DNA from: Cherax quadricarinatus
Lineage: Eukaryota; Arthropoda; Malacostraca; Decapoda; Parastacidae
Assembly: GCF_038502225.1 (NCBI RefSeq)
Contig: NC_091298.1
Span: 44,488,183 to 44,552,182, forward strand
Length of the DNA stretch: 64,000 nt
Direction of reading: 5' to 3'
Below, one piece after another: positions 30,300-43,564 of this stretch. The translations under genes were made by a program, and so were the position numbers. Below the pieces are notes generated by a model that worked only from the letters and a program-made list of their open reading frames with translations, ran no database searches and was not told the DNA's origin. How positions within the stretch are numbered: position 1 is the stretch's first letter; each line of letters opens with the position of its first letter.

Positions 30300-30470
30300 T
30301 TGGAATTTGACTGTGTCCCCTCACCCCCCCCATACACCTTTCCCTCCCCCACAGACTTTTCCCCTCCCCCGCTCTTGCCTTCATTCCCTCCTCCCTCCTA
30401 TCTTTCTCTCTCCCCCTCCCTCGCATTTCTCTCTCTCATAGCCTTTTTACCTCCCCTTCCCCCTACTCTT

Positions 30471-30520
<50 letters not shown>

Positions 30521-30833
30521 AACCCTATTTCACCCTCCTCTCTCTCTATAGGCTTCTCTCTCCATCTCTCCATTTCTCTCTCTCATAGCCTTTTCCCTCA
30601 CCCTCCTTTCTCCCTCTCTCTCTCTCTCTCCCTCTCCCTCTCCCTCTCTTTCTCCCTCTCTCTACCCTTTCTCTCCCCCTCACATTTCTCTCTCTCTCCC
30701 CCTTGGTCTTATCCCTCACCCCCATACTCTCTCCTCTCTCTCCCTCTTTCTACCCTTTCTCTCTCCTCTCTCTCCCTCTTTCTACCCTTTCTCTCTCCCC
30801 CTCGCACCCTCTCCCTCCTCTAGCCTTCTGTCT
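30300..30833 (+). repeat. pyrimidine-rich (CT)n leader of a LINE
   Basis: About 530 bases of C/T-rich sequence with CTCTCTCTCT runs (30470-30512 and others) immediately upstream of LINE ORF1. The second LINE copy has an equivalent leader at 35081-35545. This suggests it is part of the LINE 5' UTR and not an independent microsatellite. Confidence 0.7.
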
Positions 30834-30869
30834 GTGGTAAAAAAAAAAAAGAAGAATAAAAAAAAAAAA

Positions 30870-31805
30870 ATGGGTGGCCCTAGAGGACGGAAAACCAGTG
30901 ATCTGGTAGACGATCCAAGGAGGAAAGACTGGGAGTTAGAGCTCCAAAAAAGGGAGGAAGAGTGGGGAAGGAAGATAGTAGAGCTTGGTAAGAAAATGGA
31001 GGAGCGGATAGCTGAAGAGTGCAGGAAGTGGGAAGTACAGGTCTTAGCAGCAGAAGCTAGGATACAGTGCTTAGAAGAGAAACTGCAAAGCCTGAAACAG
31101 ATTAGAGAGACAAATGACAATTCAGATGTGACATCAGGAAATTCAATGTCAGGCGCAGACAAGGGGATGGTAAGCAACAACGGAGACATGACGTACACGA
31201 AGGCCCTATCAGACCCACGTGGGGCCAGGGAAAAGACGAGGAGCACACTAAGATCAAATGACAGGTCCGAAGACAATGAAGGTATGCTATATGCAGAGAT
31301 TCTAACAGCCAACTGCAGTAGCAAGGGACAGCTGGTCATGAAAGACAGTTCACTGAGAATAGAAGTTTCAGATATGACAGGGACTGAAGGCAAGAACATG
31401 TCAATGGAAGGAAATAAAATGCCTCAGAGGAAGCAGATGGAGACTCAGTGGGAGGAGGAAAGGGCGAGGTCAGTTTTTGTGTATGGGCTCCAAGAAGCCA
31501 AGGGGGACAACTTTGAAAAAATAAAACAGGAGGAGAAAAAAATGATTGAAGGCATCATGAAAACAATAGGTGAGGGCGATATGACCCAGGTGACAAATTT
31601 TCAGAGAATTGGGTGGTTTGCGAGTGGAAGGATACGGCCTGTCAGAGTAACTTTCAAGGAAGAATCAGTTCGAACCAGGATTCTGCAAGAGAAAGCAAGA
31701 CTGAGGGACAAACAGGGGTACCAGAGAGTATACCTCGACCGCGACAGAACACAAGAAGAAAGGACTACACTGAAAGAGAGGGTACAGAGACGCAAGGAGG
31801 AATGA
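30870..31805 (+). CDS. LINE ORF1 protein (coiled coil plus RRM-like domain)
   Basis: The frame opens at a GTG at 30834 through a poly-A stretch. The first ATG is at 30870 (AAAATGGGTGG), giving 311 residues. Residues about 15-80 are a charged coiled coil (ELELQKREEEWGRKI, ARIQCLEEKLQSLKQ). A Ser/Thr-rich linker follows. The C-terminal third (QWEEERARSVFVYGLQEAKG, FQRIGWFASGRIRPVRVTF, ILQEKARLRDKQGYQ) looks like the RRM-like nucleic-acid chaperone domain of LINE ORF1 proteins. The product would coat LINE RNA. It overlaps in another frame with the leader of ORF2 (open from 31613). The frame is intact. Confidence 0.75.
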   Translation: MGGPRGRKTSDLVDDPRRKDWELELQKREEEWGRKIVELGKKMEERIAEECRKWEVQVLAAEARIQCLEEKLQSLKQIRETNDNSDVTSGNSMSGADKGMVSNNGDMTYTKALSDPRGAREKTRSTLRSNDRSEDNEGMLYAEILTANCSSKGQLVMKDSSLRIEVSDMTGTEGKNMSMEGNKMPQRKQMETQWEEERARSVFVYGLQEAKGDNFEKIKQEEKKMIEGIMKTIGEGDMTQVTNFQRIGWFASGRIRPVRVTFKEESVRTRILQEKARLRDKQGYQRVYLDRDRTQEERTTLKERVQRRKEE

Positions 31806-32098
31806 GAGGCAATGACGAAAATGACCAGGACCCAGACACAGGAGGAAGGGAAAACACACCCCACAGAATCTCCCACCAAAAGACTCCAACTGCGACATTC
31901 CCAACGCAACTGAGCAACCTATACTACAACCCACTCACTGTTCCCTCTGCCACCAACCCCCATATCACAAACCTCACCCCAACAGCTGTCCCTTATGGGC
32001 ATTCTGACCCCACCCCCATCATCACAAACCCCACCAACACCACAGCCCCATATAGGCCCCCACCAAGGCTCTCGCTCCCCCAACCCCAATATTCTTGC

Positions 32099-34992
32099 AT
32101 GACCACAATGATAGAAAAGAAACTGAAAGTTTGGTACACAAATGCGGATGGAATAATGAATAAACATGAGGAGTGGAACGAAAGAATCAGTGAAAAATCC
32201 CCAGACATCATAGCAGTCACAGAAACAAAACTCGCTGAGACAATAACAGACACAATCTTCCCAATGGGATATCAGATCCTGAGGAAAGATAGAAGGAGTA
32301 GAGGGGGAGGAGGGGTTGCACTGCTCATAAAACACCGATGGGGATTTGAGGAAATGAAAGGCATGGACATGATTGGAGAAAGACTACATTGTAGGTACAA
32401 TTCAGTCCGGAGAACATAAAGTAGTCATTGGAGTGATGTGTAACCCACCACAGAACTGCAGGAGGCCAAGAGAGGAGTACGAAGAAAACAACAGGGTGAT
32501 GGTGGACACACTGGCTGAGGTGGCAAGAAGAGCTCACTCGAGCAGAGCAAAGTTACTGGTAATGGGCGATTTCAACCACAGGGAGATCGACTGGGAAAAC
32601 CTGGAGCCACATGGGGGTCCCGAAACATGGAGAGCCAAGATGATGGATGTGGTACTTGGAAACCTCATGCATCAACATGTCAGGGACACAACCAGAGAGA
32701 GAGGGGAGGATGAGCCAGCAAGACTGGATCTTGTGTTCACCCTGAGCAGTTCAGACATTGAAGACATCACTTATGAGAGGCCCCTTGGAGCTAGCGATCA
32801 TGTGGTTCTGAGTTTTGATTATATAGTAGAGTTAAAAGTGGAGAAGGTAACAGGAACTGAAGGGGACAGGCCAAACTATAAAAGGGGGGACTACACAGGT
32901 ATGAGAAACTTCCTGCAGGAGGTTCAGTGGGACAGAGAAATGGTAGGAAAATCAGTAAACGAGATGATGGAATATGTGACAACAAAGTGCAAGGAGGCAG
33001 AGGAAAGTTTTGTTCCCAAGGGAAACAGAAATAATAGGAAGACCAAAACGAGTCCTTGGTTTACCCGAAGGTGTAGGGAGGCAAAAACTAAGTGCAACAG
33101 AGAATGAAAAAGGTATAGGAGGCATAGGACCCAGGAAAACAAGGAGATTAGTAGAAGAGCCAGAAACGAGTATGCACAGATAAGGAGGGAGGCCCAGTGA
33201 CAGTATGAAAACGACATAGCATCGAAAGTCAAATCTGACCCGAAACTGCTGTATAGCCACATTAGGAGGAAGACAACAGTCAAGGACCAGGTGATAAGGC
33301 TGAGGAAAGAAGGTGGAGAACTCACAAGAAACGATCAAGAGGTATGTGAGGAGCTCAACACGAGATTTAAGGAAGTATTTACAGTAGAGACAGGAAGGAC
33401 TCTGGGGGGACAGACCAGATGGGGACACCAGCAAGGAATACACCAACAAGTGTTGGACGACATACATACAGATGAGGAGGAGGTGAAGAAACTGCTAAGG
33501 GACATCGATACCTCAAAGGCAATGGGACCGGACAACATCTCTCCGTGGGTCCTTAGAGAGGGAGCAGATATGTTGTGCGTGCCACTTACCACAATCTTCA
33601 ACACGTCCCTGGAAACTGGGCAACTACCTTAGGTATGGAAGACGGCAAATGTAGTTCCCATTTTTAAAAAAAGGAGACAGAAAAGAGGCACTAAACTATA
33701 GACCTGTGTCATTGACGTGTATAGTATGCAAAATTATGGAGAAGATTATCAGGAGGAGAGTGGTGGAGCACCTGGAACTGAACAAGAGTATAAATGCCAA
33801 CGAGCACGGATTCACGGAAGGCAAATCCTGTGTCACAAACCTTCTGGAGTTTTATGATAAAATAACAGAAGTAAGACACGAGAGAGAGGGGTGGGTTGAT
33901 TGCATCTTCTTGGACTGCAAGAAGGCCTTTGACACAGTTCCTCACAAGAGATTAGTGCAGAAGCTAGAGCATCAGGCGCATATAACAGGAAGGGCACTGC
34001 AATGGATCAGAGAGTACCTGACAGGGAGGCAACAACGAGTCATGGTACGTAATGATGTATCACAGTGGGCACCTGTGACGAGCGGGGTCCCACAGGGGTC
34101 GGTCCTAGGACCAGTGCTATTTTTGGTATATGTGAACGACATGATGGAAGGGTTAGACTCAGAAGTGTCCCTGTTTGCAGATGATGTGAAGTTAATGAGG
34201 AGAATTAAATCTGATGAGGACCAGGCAGGACTTCAAAGAGACCTGGACAGACTGGACACCTGGTTCAGCAAATGGCTTCTCGAATTTAATCCTGCCAAAT
34301 GCAAAGTCATGAAGATAGGGGAAGGGCACAGAAGACCACAGACAGAGTATAGGCTAGGTGGCCAAAGACTGCAAACCTCACTCAAGGAGAAAGATCTTGG
34401 GGTGAGTATAACACCGAGCATGTCTCCGGAAGCACACATCAATCAGATAACTGCTGCAGCATATGGGCGCCTGGCAAACCTGAGAACAGCATTCCGATAC
34501 CTTACTAAGGAATCGTTCAAGACACTGTACACCGTGTATGTCAGGCCCATACTGGAGTATGCAGCACCTGTTTGGAACCCGCACTTGATAAAGCACGTCA
34601 AGAAACTAGAGAAAGTACAAAGGTTTGCTACAAGGTTAGTTCCAGAGCTAAGGGGAATGTCCTATGAAGAAAGATTAAGGGAAATCGGCCTGACGACACT
34701 GGAGGACAGGAGGGTCAGGAGAGACATGATAACGACATATAAAATACTGCGTGGAATAGACAAGGTGGACAAAGACAGGATGTTCCAGGGAGGGGACACA
34801 GAAACAAGAGGCCACAATTGGAAGTTGAAGACACAAATGAGTCAGAGAGATATTAGGAAGTATTTCTTCAGTCATAGAGTTGTAAGGCAGTGGAATAGCC
34901 TAGAAAATGACGTAGTGGAGGCAGGAACCATACACAGTTTTAAGACGAGGTTTGATAAAGCTCATGGAGCGGGGAGAGAGAGGGCCCAGTAG
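32099..34992 (+). pseudogene. LINE ORF2 (AP endonuclease plus RT), several disruptions
   Basis: The endonuclease starts KLKVWYTNADGIMNKHEEW near 32120, with ITVTETK-type AVTETK near 32212, LLVMGDFNHREIDW near 32555 and GASDHVVLSFD near 32790. The RT has MGPDNISPWVLRE near 33520, ANEHGFTEGKSCVTNLL near 33798, motif A FLDCKKAFDTVPHKRL near 33905, SGVPQGSVLGPVLF near 34081, catalytic FADDVK near 34170, and the C-terminal end RQWNSLENDVVEAG...FDKAHG. The frame changes near 32390, has stops at about 33105, 33197 and 33632, and shifts again at an A-run near 33665. From 33706 on it is open to the end. It belongs to the jockey/CR1-like group, with a sequence type different from the CR1-like copies (AC tail, no esterase). 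Confidence 0.82.
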
Positions 34993-35080
34993 CAACCGGT
35001 GAAGAGGCGGGGCCAGGAGCTAAGACTCGACCCCTGCAACCACAAATAGGTGAGTACAGACACACACACACACACAGCCT
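34993..35080 (+). mobile_element. LINE 3' end with (AC)n tail
   Basis: The short 3' UTR reads GAAGAGGCGGGGCCAGGAGC, GACCCCTGCAACCACAAATA, GGTGAGTACAG, then ACACACAC. It directly joins the leader of a second copy of the same LINE in the same orientation. Confidence 0.8.
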
Positions 35081-35171
35081 TAAGGCACCCCTGTTTAAGT
35101 GGTCACTCTATCCCCCTCCTTCCCTCCCCCCTCCCTCCTCATTCCCATCCTAACACTTTCCCTCCCTCCCT

Positions 35172-35219
<48 letters not shown>

Positions 35220-36296
35220 TCCTCATCTTCCATCCACCTTCCTTCCCCCCAGTCTCTTCCCCCCTCCTCTCTCTCCCCCACTCCCCTTTCTCCTCCCCCC
35301 CTATACCCTCTTGTAACCCCTAAAATGTATACCCTCCCTATACTCTCTTGTAACCCCTAAAACATATACCCTCCCTATACCTCTTGTAACCCCTAAAGCT
35401 CTCCCCCTATCCTCTCCCACACTCCCTTTCTCCTCCCTCCCTATACCCTCTTGTAACCCCTAAAACTCTCCATATCTTTCTCCCTCCTGCCCTTCCTCCC
35501 TACTCCTCCCCCTACCTACAGCACCCATCCTCACAAACTTTGTTCTGTGGTACAATGGGGCCAAAAACCAAGGCCGAGAGCCAGGGTTATGGCAGACGAA
35601 GCTGGGAAGGATGATTGGGCTGCAGAGCTCAAAAAAAGGGAAGAAGACTGGGTAAGGAAACTAGAAAAGCTTGGAAGGAGGATGGAGGAGATGATAGCTG
35701 CAGAGAGAAGAATGTGGGAGCAACATGCCATAGTAGCAGAAGCCAAGATACAGTGCTTAAAAGAGGAACTGAGTAATCTGAAACAGCCTAAAGAAAAAAA
35801 TAACAGCACAGACATAACATCAGGAACTTCTACATCAGACACAGAGAAGGGGACTGGAGGGAGCAATGAAGCTATACTGTATGCAAAGGTCCTGTCAGAT
35901 CCACATGGGGCCAAGGCAAAGACAAGAAGCACACTAGGAACAAATGAAAGGTCGGGAGACATTGAAGGAGCTACGATATATGCAAGGACTCTACCAGACT
36001 CCTGCAGGGGCCAGGAACAGCTGAGCATGAAAGACAGACCAATGAGCAATGGGGCCTCAGCTAGGGAAGGGATTGAAGGAAGGAACGCTCCAAGGGAAGG
36101 AACTAAAACACTTCAGAGGACGCAATGGGAGACACAGTGGGAGGAAGAAAGGGAGAGATCAGTTTTTGTCTATGGGCTCCAGGAAACCGAAGGGGAAACC
36201 TACGAGGAAAGAAAACAGGAGGGGATAAAAGCAATTGAATGTATCACAAAGGGAATAGGCGAGGGCAGCATGACCCAGTTGGTAAATTTTCTGGAG
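35081..36296 (+). pseudogene. second LINE copy: leader and ORF1, truncated by a Penelope fragment
   Basis: A CT-rich leader (35090-35545) and an ORF1 homologous to that at 30870. The ATG equivalent is at 35554 but lies in another frame; the main frame is open from 35547 to 36305. It shows the same coiled coil (AAELKKREEDWVRKLEKLG, KIQCLKEELSNLKQ) and RRM-like start (ERERSVFVYGLQETEGE). It ends at MTQLVNF where Penelope-derived sequence begins, losing the last about 80 residues. Confidence 0.75.
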
Positions 36297-36488
36297 AAGG
36301 ACTGACCACCTCAAAACTTTAAGGGTGATGGACTGATTACATCGTCTTCACGTCTCTTTTATCAATTTTTCTGTACTCGACTGAAAAAGCTTACTGTGTA
36401 GGCAAAACATTTCGAAATAAAGATACCTAACTGTTGCATATGTGTCTTACCTAACAACCTGTCAGAATTTTATACCATTTTAATATTC
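36297..36488 (+). mobile_element. diverged single copy of the 400-bp unit's hammerhead half
   Basis: Starts GACTGACCACCTCAAAACTT, as in the array at 3434-5289, and runs through CTGAAAAAGCTTACTGTGTA, GGCAAAACATTTCG, AATAAAGATACC and ACCTGTCAGAATTTTATACC to TTTTAATATTC. The core is damaged (GAAA to AAAA, GCC to GCT). It is a 190-bp insertion within LINE sequence, showing that the unit moves apart from the array. Confidence 0.75.
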
Positions 36489-37665
36489 AAAAGGGCAATA
36501 GTTACAGAAGAAATAGTACATAAAGTTCGAGAGGAAGTAAGGAAATTGAAGAAAAAACAAAAAGAAATGAAAGAGAGAAGGTGGAAGGCACAAAAAAGGA
36601 GTAGAGCTGCTAATCAGAATTCAGTGGAGTTTTGAGATGACAGAAATAAACAGAGAGTCAAATAATTAAACTGTAGTCACACTGAAGACTGGGGGACTTT
36701 AGATAGTGAGAGCAGTGATGTACAACCAACCACTGAACATTATATTATGAAAACAAAATTACGCCGAAACAATAGCAGAAGCTAGAAAAGTCCACATGAG
36801 CAAAGCAAAAACTATTGATCATGGGAGACTTTAACAAAAAACAAATAGACTGGGAGAACTTGGAGTCACAAAGGGTACTGGAAACATGGAGGACTGAGAT
36901 GATGTAGGTGATAATTAAAACAAAATGTGTATCAACTTGTCAGGGGACACAACCAGAGAAAGAGAGGGAAGGAATCGCCAAGATTGCACATAATATTCAC
37001 CCTAAGTAAATTTAAATTGAATTAAATAGAATAGAAGAAGTAATTTGATGCTAGCGACCACAGTACTGAATTTCGAATTCCTTGTGGATGAAAATACGGA
37101 AAGAAACCCAAAACTGAAAAAAAGGGGGAAACCAGACTTCAAAAGAGGAGACTTCACAGGTAAGAGACAATTTCTAAACACAGAGAAAAGTAGTTGAAGG
37201 AATAACAACGAATAAAGTGACTATGTGACAAGAAGGTACAATGTGATACAGACGTCAGCTAAAAGTGTCCCAGCAGAGAATAGTTATAGAAAGCACAAAA
37301 CAGAAAAAAACGTCAGAGTGAGAAGAGGAGCCAGGAACAAATATGGTCCGGCAAGAAGACAAACTGAGCAACGATTTGAATGTAACATAATATCGAGAGC
37401 CAAATCTGAATATAAATTATATACAGTATACAGTCATATAAGATGTAAGATAACAGTGAAGGGCCAAGAAATAAAAGCAAAGAAGAAAAAAGGAAAGCTC
37501 ACAAGAAATAACCAGGAAGTTTGTGAAGAACTGACCGAAAGATTTAAGTTATTCTCGGAAATAAGATAATTATCAAAGCGGAAGAGAGCATCAACAGGCA
37601 CTGGGAACACTATACAAAACAAGAGAAAATATGAAGAAACTACTAAGTAATGTCAATGTGACCAG
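36489..37665 (+). pseudogene. strongly decayed continuation of the second LINE copy
   Basis: Short blocks align in order with the LINE at 31700-33500: AIVTEEIVHKVREEVRKLKK near 36495, GDFNKKQIDWENLE near 36829, RGDFTGKRQFL near 37147, RTQKNRSGARN-type near 37320 and LTRNNQEVCEELTERFK near 37496. Many frameshifts. It ends at about 37665. Confidence 0.6.
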
Positions 37666-37834
37666 GTCATACCACTCCACGGGATCTCAGAGATAGAATA
37701 GGAACACTGAACGACTATCTGAAGTCCTTCATCTGTCAATCCAGTAACATACGTTTTCTCCCAATCACACTAACACAAATCCATTCATTATAAAATGAGT
37801 TTTTAATGAAAGAATTTATTATTGAACTTTCCAG

Positions 37835-37963
37835 GTGTAGTGTGTACGTGTGCCTACCATACAGTTCTGAGGGATCCCAGGCACTGAAGGTAGCAACTTG
37901 GATACAAAACAAAGGCCTGGTTCTCACCTCTCATCTCCCACTCTTTCCAGACAAGTTCTCAAA
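37835..37963 (+). CDS. IR gene, third sure exon
   Basis: Found by frame logic and not by ORF length: acceptor TTGAACTTTCCAG|G and donor TCAAA|GTGAGT. It is 129 bases, takes one base to finish the codon left by 25234 (AG+G, Arg) and leaves two (AA). Residues 114-155 read CSVYVCLPYSSEGSQALKV, ATWIQNKGLVL, TSHLPLFPDKFS. This VYVxLPYS...VATW...LPLFPDKF block is the typical link between the N-terminal region and S1 in decapod variant IRs (recalled pattern). The neighbouring exons would lack it otherwise. It lies just 170 bp after LINE debris. Confidence 0.85.
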
Positions 37964-38109
37964 GTGAGTGTGAGAACGAGAGCTAAAAAATATATTACTG
38001 TAATTGACAGTGTGCTTTAAGGCTAATTTTTTTTTATTTTTTTCTCTTTAGATAAATAGTATTAAATGTTAATGTAATTAAATCTAATTATGATTATCCT
38101 TGCCAATTG

Positions 38110-38139
38110 TTTCGTGAAGTATCTATATCCATCTATCTA

Positions 38140-38233
<94 letters not shown>

Positions 38234-38235
38234 CA
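38110..38235. repeat. (TA)n microsatellite
   Basis: TATC-start then about 95 bp of pure TA. It borders the 3' end of the RTE-like element. Confidence 0.95.
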
Positions 38236-40058
<1,823 letters not shown>

Positions 40059-40442
40059 GTGGTGCCGTATAGGTAAAACTGTCAATTAGCACGAACTCAT
40101 TTAAAATTAAGCCCTTTCTAAAAAAAAATTCTCTTACACGTTTGAAGATATATTTTTTATTTATGTTAATGTAAAAATTAATAATTTTGTACCAAAAGTA
40201 CCTTAGAAATCTTACCTAACCTTATAACAAGCGCAGTTTAATTCAGCCTAATTCAACTAAATATATTTTAGATAAGTTTACAACAATTTAATAATAAACA
40301 AATACAATAAAATATGTTTTATTTTCGTTTGTTCAGAATGATTTTTGTGAAATTATTGCATACACAAATTTTTGCTTGACTTATACGGCACGAAGAGCAC
40401 TGCTATTTAAGCCAAAATCGTAGTATTCACCTATTCGGCACG

Positions 40443-40443
<1 letters not shown>
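40059..40443. mobile_element. MITE, copy 1
   Basis: Terminal inverted repeats GTGGTGCCGTATA...TATTCGGCACGA enclose about 385 bp with TAAAACTG-TCAATTAGCA-GAACTCAT, CTTACCTAACCTTAT and GCATACACAAATTTT. Related copies are 40539-40927 and 60011-60398. No ORF, so non-autonomous. The most diverged of the three. Confidence 0.75.

Positions 40444-40538
<95 letters not shown>
40444..40538. repeat. (TA)n microsatellite
   Basis: About 90 bp of TA between two MITE copies. Confidence 0.95.
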
Positions 40539-40541
<3 letters not shown>

Positions 40542-40925
40542 GTGCCGAATATGTAAAACTGGTCATTTAGCAAGAACTCATTTAAAATTAAGTCCTTTCT
40601 GAAATTTTGTCTTATACGTTTAAATATATATTTTTTTCATTAATGTTAATGTAAAAATTTTTAATTTTGCACCAAAAGAATTTTAGAAAACTTACCTAAC
40701 CTTATTATAACAAGAGCAATTTATTTTAGCCTAACTCAACTAAATATATTTTAGATTTGTTTACATTAATTTAATACTAAATCAACACAATCAAATATAT
40801 TTTTTTTCGTTAGGTTCAGAATGATTTTGGCGAAATTATTGCATACACAAATTTTCACTTGTCCTGTATGGCAAGATGAGCGTTGCTATTTAAGCCAAGA
40901 TCGCAAGTTCTGCCTATTCGGCACG

Positions 40926-40927
<2 letters not shown>
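40539..40927. mobile_element. MITE, copy 2
   Basis: Perfect 13-bp terminal inverted repeats GTCGTGCCGAATA / TATTCGGCACGAC, 389 bp. TA repeat on the left, CA repeat on the right. About 90% like copy 3 by eye. Insertion in (TA)n suits a TA-targeting (Tc1/mariner-type) transposase, which is an inference from the target. Confidence 0.82.

Positions 40928-40983
<56 letters not shown>
40928..40983. repeat. (AC)n microsatellite
   Basis: About 55 bp of CA, joining the MITE to a LINE RT fragment. Confidence 0.95.
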
Positions 40984-40987
<4 letters not shown>

Positions 40988-41957
40988 GTCCCACATGGGT
41001 CAGTCCTAGGACCAGTGCTGTTTCTGGTATTTGTGAACGACATAACGGAAGGAATAAACTCCGAGGTGTCACTGTTTGCAGATGACGTGAAGTTGATGAG
41101 AAGAGTTCATTCGATCGAAGACCAGGCAGAAATACAAAGGGATCTGGACAGGCTGCAGACCTGGTCCAGCAACTGGCTCCTGGAGTTCAATCCCACCAAG
41201 TGCAAAGTCATGAGAATTGGGGAAGGGCAAAGAAAACTGCAGATGGAGTACAGTCTAGGGGGTCAGAGACTACAAACATCACTCAAGGAAAAAGATCTTG
41301 GGGTGAGTATAACACCAGGCACATCTCCTGAAGCGCACATCAACCAAATAACTGCTGCAGCATATGGGCGCCTGGCAAACCTCAGAACAGCATTCCGACA
41401 TCTTAATAAGGAATCGTTCAGGACCCTATACACCGTGTACGTTAGGCCCATATTGGAGTATGCGGCACCAGTTTGGAACCCACACCTAGCCAAGCATGTA
41501 AAGAAACTAGAGAAAGTGCAAAGGTTTGCAACAAGACTAGTCCCAGAGCTAAGAGGTATGTCCTATGAGGAGAGGTTAAGGGAAATCAACCTGACGACAC
41601 TGGAGGACAGGAGGGATAGGGGGGACATACAAAATAATGAGAGGAATTGACAAGGTGGACAAAGACAGGATGTTCCAGAGACTGGACACAGTAACAAGGG
41701 GACACAGTTGGAAGTTGAAGACACAGATGAATCAAAGGGATGTTAGGAAGTATTTCTTCAGCCACAGAGTAGTCAGGAAGTGGAATAGTTTGGGAAGCGA
41801 TGTAGTGGAGTCAGGATCCATACATAGCTTTAAGCAGAGGTACGATAAAGCTCATGGTTCAGGGAGAGTGACCTAGTAGCGACCAGTGAAGAGGCGGGGG
41901 CCAGGAGCTTGGACTCGACCCCTGCAACCTCAACTAGGTGAGTACAACTAGGTGAGT
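40984..41957 (+). pseudogene. LINE (AC-tail family) RT fragment and 3' end
   Basis: Starts inside motif B (PHGSVLGPVLFLVFVNDI, P-Q-G changed to P-H-G), then FADDVKLMRR near 41073, WLLEFNPTKCKVM near 41175, LGVSITPGTSPEAHIN, VRPILEYAAPVWNPH near 41440 and EERLREINLTTLEDRRD near 41568. A frameshift near 41630 (in the MITTYKI-equivalent) precedes the end RVVRKWNSLGSDVVESG...YDKAHGSG. The 3' UTR CCAGGAGCTTGGACTCGACC is followed by a duplicated GGTGAGTACA and the (AC)n tract. The upstream half of the RT and the endonuclease are absent. Confidence 0.8.
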
Positions 41958-42120
41958 ACACACACACACACACACAACACACACACAACACACACACAAC
42001 ACACACACAACACACACACAACACACACACACACACACAACACACACACACACACACAACACACACACACAACACACACAACACAACACACACACACAAC
42101 ACACACAAACACACACACAC

Positions 42121-42161
<41 letters not shown>

Positions 42162-42227
42162 CACACACACACACACACACAACACACACACACACACACA
42201 CAACACACACACACAACACACACACAC

Positions 42228-42277
<50 letters not shown>

Positions 42278-42293
42278 CACACCTACACACACA
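41958..42293. repeat. compound (AC)n / (AACAC)n tract
   Basis: About 335 bp of CA repeats with periodic AACACA interruptions, continuing the LINE 3' end. Long Cys/Val or His/Thr frames across it are repeat artefacts. Confidence 0.95.
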
Positions 42294-42956
42294 CAACAGG
42301 CCTAGTGTCTAATCGACATGTGCCTAGGACAAAATGGTAACTAACTAACTAACATATATATATAAGTGGAATCTCTGGTCACAACCATAATTCATTCATA
42401 ACTCTGGTCGTGACCCGAACCTAGTTTCCCCACTGGATTGTATGTAAATACGATTAATCCGTTCCCGACTCCTACGAACGGTTTGTAAATACTATATTGT
42501 TTTATTAAGATTTTTAAGCATAAAAATAGTTAAGTTTACCATAGAATGCTCAGTGTAATAGTAAACTAATAACCATTCTGTGTAAATCACTTTCTCTTTT
42601 AAATTTTAATGGCTGAGATGGGAATTCCGTTATTTATCGTCCGATTTCTTTCATTTGGTGTACGTTAAGAAGCATCTTTCCGTCAAACATTGCCCAAGTT
42701 TCAATAAGATAGCTCAACAAACAACCGAAAAACAAAATATTTACCAAAAATCATATATGGCAAACCCAAGCCAGATACATACTAGCACTGCGAGAAGCTG
42801 TTTGTTCACTACCTACTGATAAAACATTGCTAATCTGAATTTATCACGGTCGTAATTACTGTAATTTATGAATAACTTCTGAGATAATAGACGAAAACGA
42901 TGAAACACCGAAAAAAAATCTAGAAAATAAGTCACTGACTTTTTTTTTGGGGTTAT
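42294..42956. other. unassigned intron sequence
   Basis: AT-rich. A short repeated block (GGTCACAACCATAA, TGGTCGTGACCCGAAC near 42379-42421) forms an inverted pair around TCATAACTC. No coding signal. Confidence 0.35.
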
Positions 42957-43035
42957 CCTAGGTTCTCTACACATATGCTGCTATGTATAATGATCTGGGT
43001 AACAACTTGTGTATACATGAATAAACCTACTTAGT
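42957..43035 (+). repeat. dispersed module Y, copy 2
   Basis: GGTTCTCTACACATATGCTG, ATGTATAATGATCTGGGTAAC, GTGTATACATGAATAAACC: same order as 2768-2857. Confidence 0.45.
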
Positions 43036-43394
43036 TTTATGGTGCTTTACGAGTATATATCACAGCACTGTACTACACTACGTTTTCTCTAATATAAGTA
43101 CCCAGGAGGGGACAAGAGGATAGTACTTTATCCCTTATCCTCGAGTTCACTGCAGATGAACGCACGTCTGACCAAAACTTACTACAAGGCCAGGGGTCTT
43201 TGTTACTCAAACAACAGGAAGTGGAGAAAATTGGCACGTGCAAAAAAAAATTGGCAAGGAATGTGAAAATTGGAGCACTGTGTTTGTTCAACACCCGATT
43301 ATGTGTTCGTGACCAGATGCAAAAATTTGGCGAATTTTTTGGTCACAAACTGATTTGTTCATGTTCGGAAGCGTTTATGACCAGAGGTCATGAA
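43036..43394. other. unassigned intron sequence
   Basis: No recognised gene. GTTCGTGACCAGATGC and TTATGACCAGAGGTCATGAAC echo the inverted block at 42379-42421. Confidence 0.3.
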
Positions 43395-43512
43395 CGCTCT
43401 ATCCACTGGACCACTATCCACTGAACCACCAGGATGGTGGTCCAGTGAATAGAGGGGTGCGTACTTTGCTCAGCTCACACAGGGAATGCAGGATCGAGTC
43501 CAGGCCAAGCCG
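43395..43512. repeat. tRNA-like SINE heads in inverted order
   Basis: The + segment at 43430-43508 has an A-box-like TGGTGGTCCAGTGAATAGAG and a B-box-like GGATCGAGTCC. The preceding 43395-43430 is the complement of a similar head (CTCTATCCACTGGACCACTA). A short inverted SINE pair is likely. Confidence 0.45.
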
Positions 43513-43564
43513 CAGTTGTCTTAATGATTCAAAATTAATTTTATATATATATAAACAGTGTTTA

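Noticed and set aside
41952..42305. Long Cys/Val-rich and His/Thr-rich ORFs
   Set aside because: They are translations of (AC)n and (AACAC)n repeats and exist in several frames of both strands.
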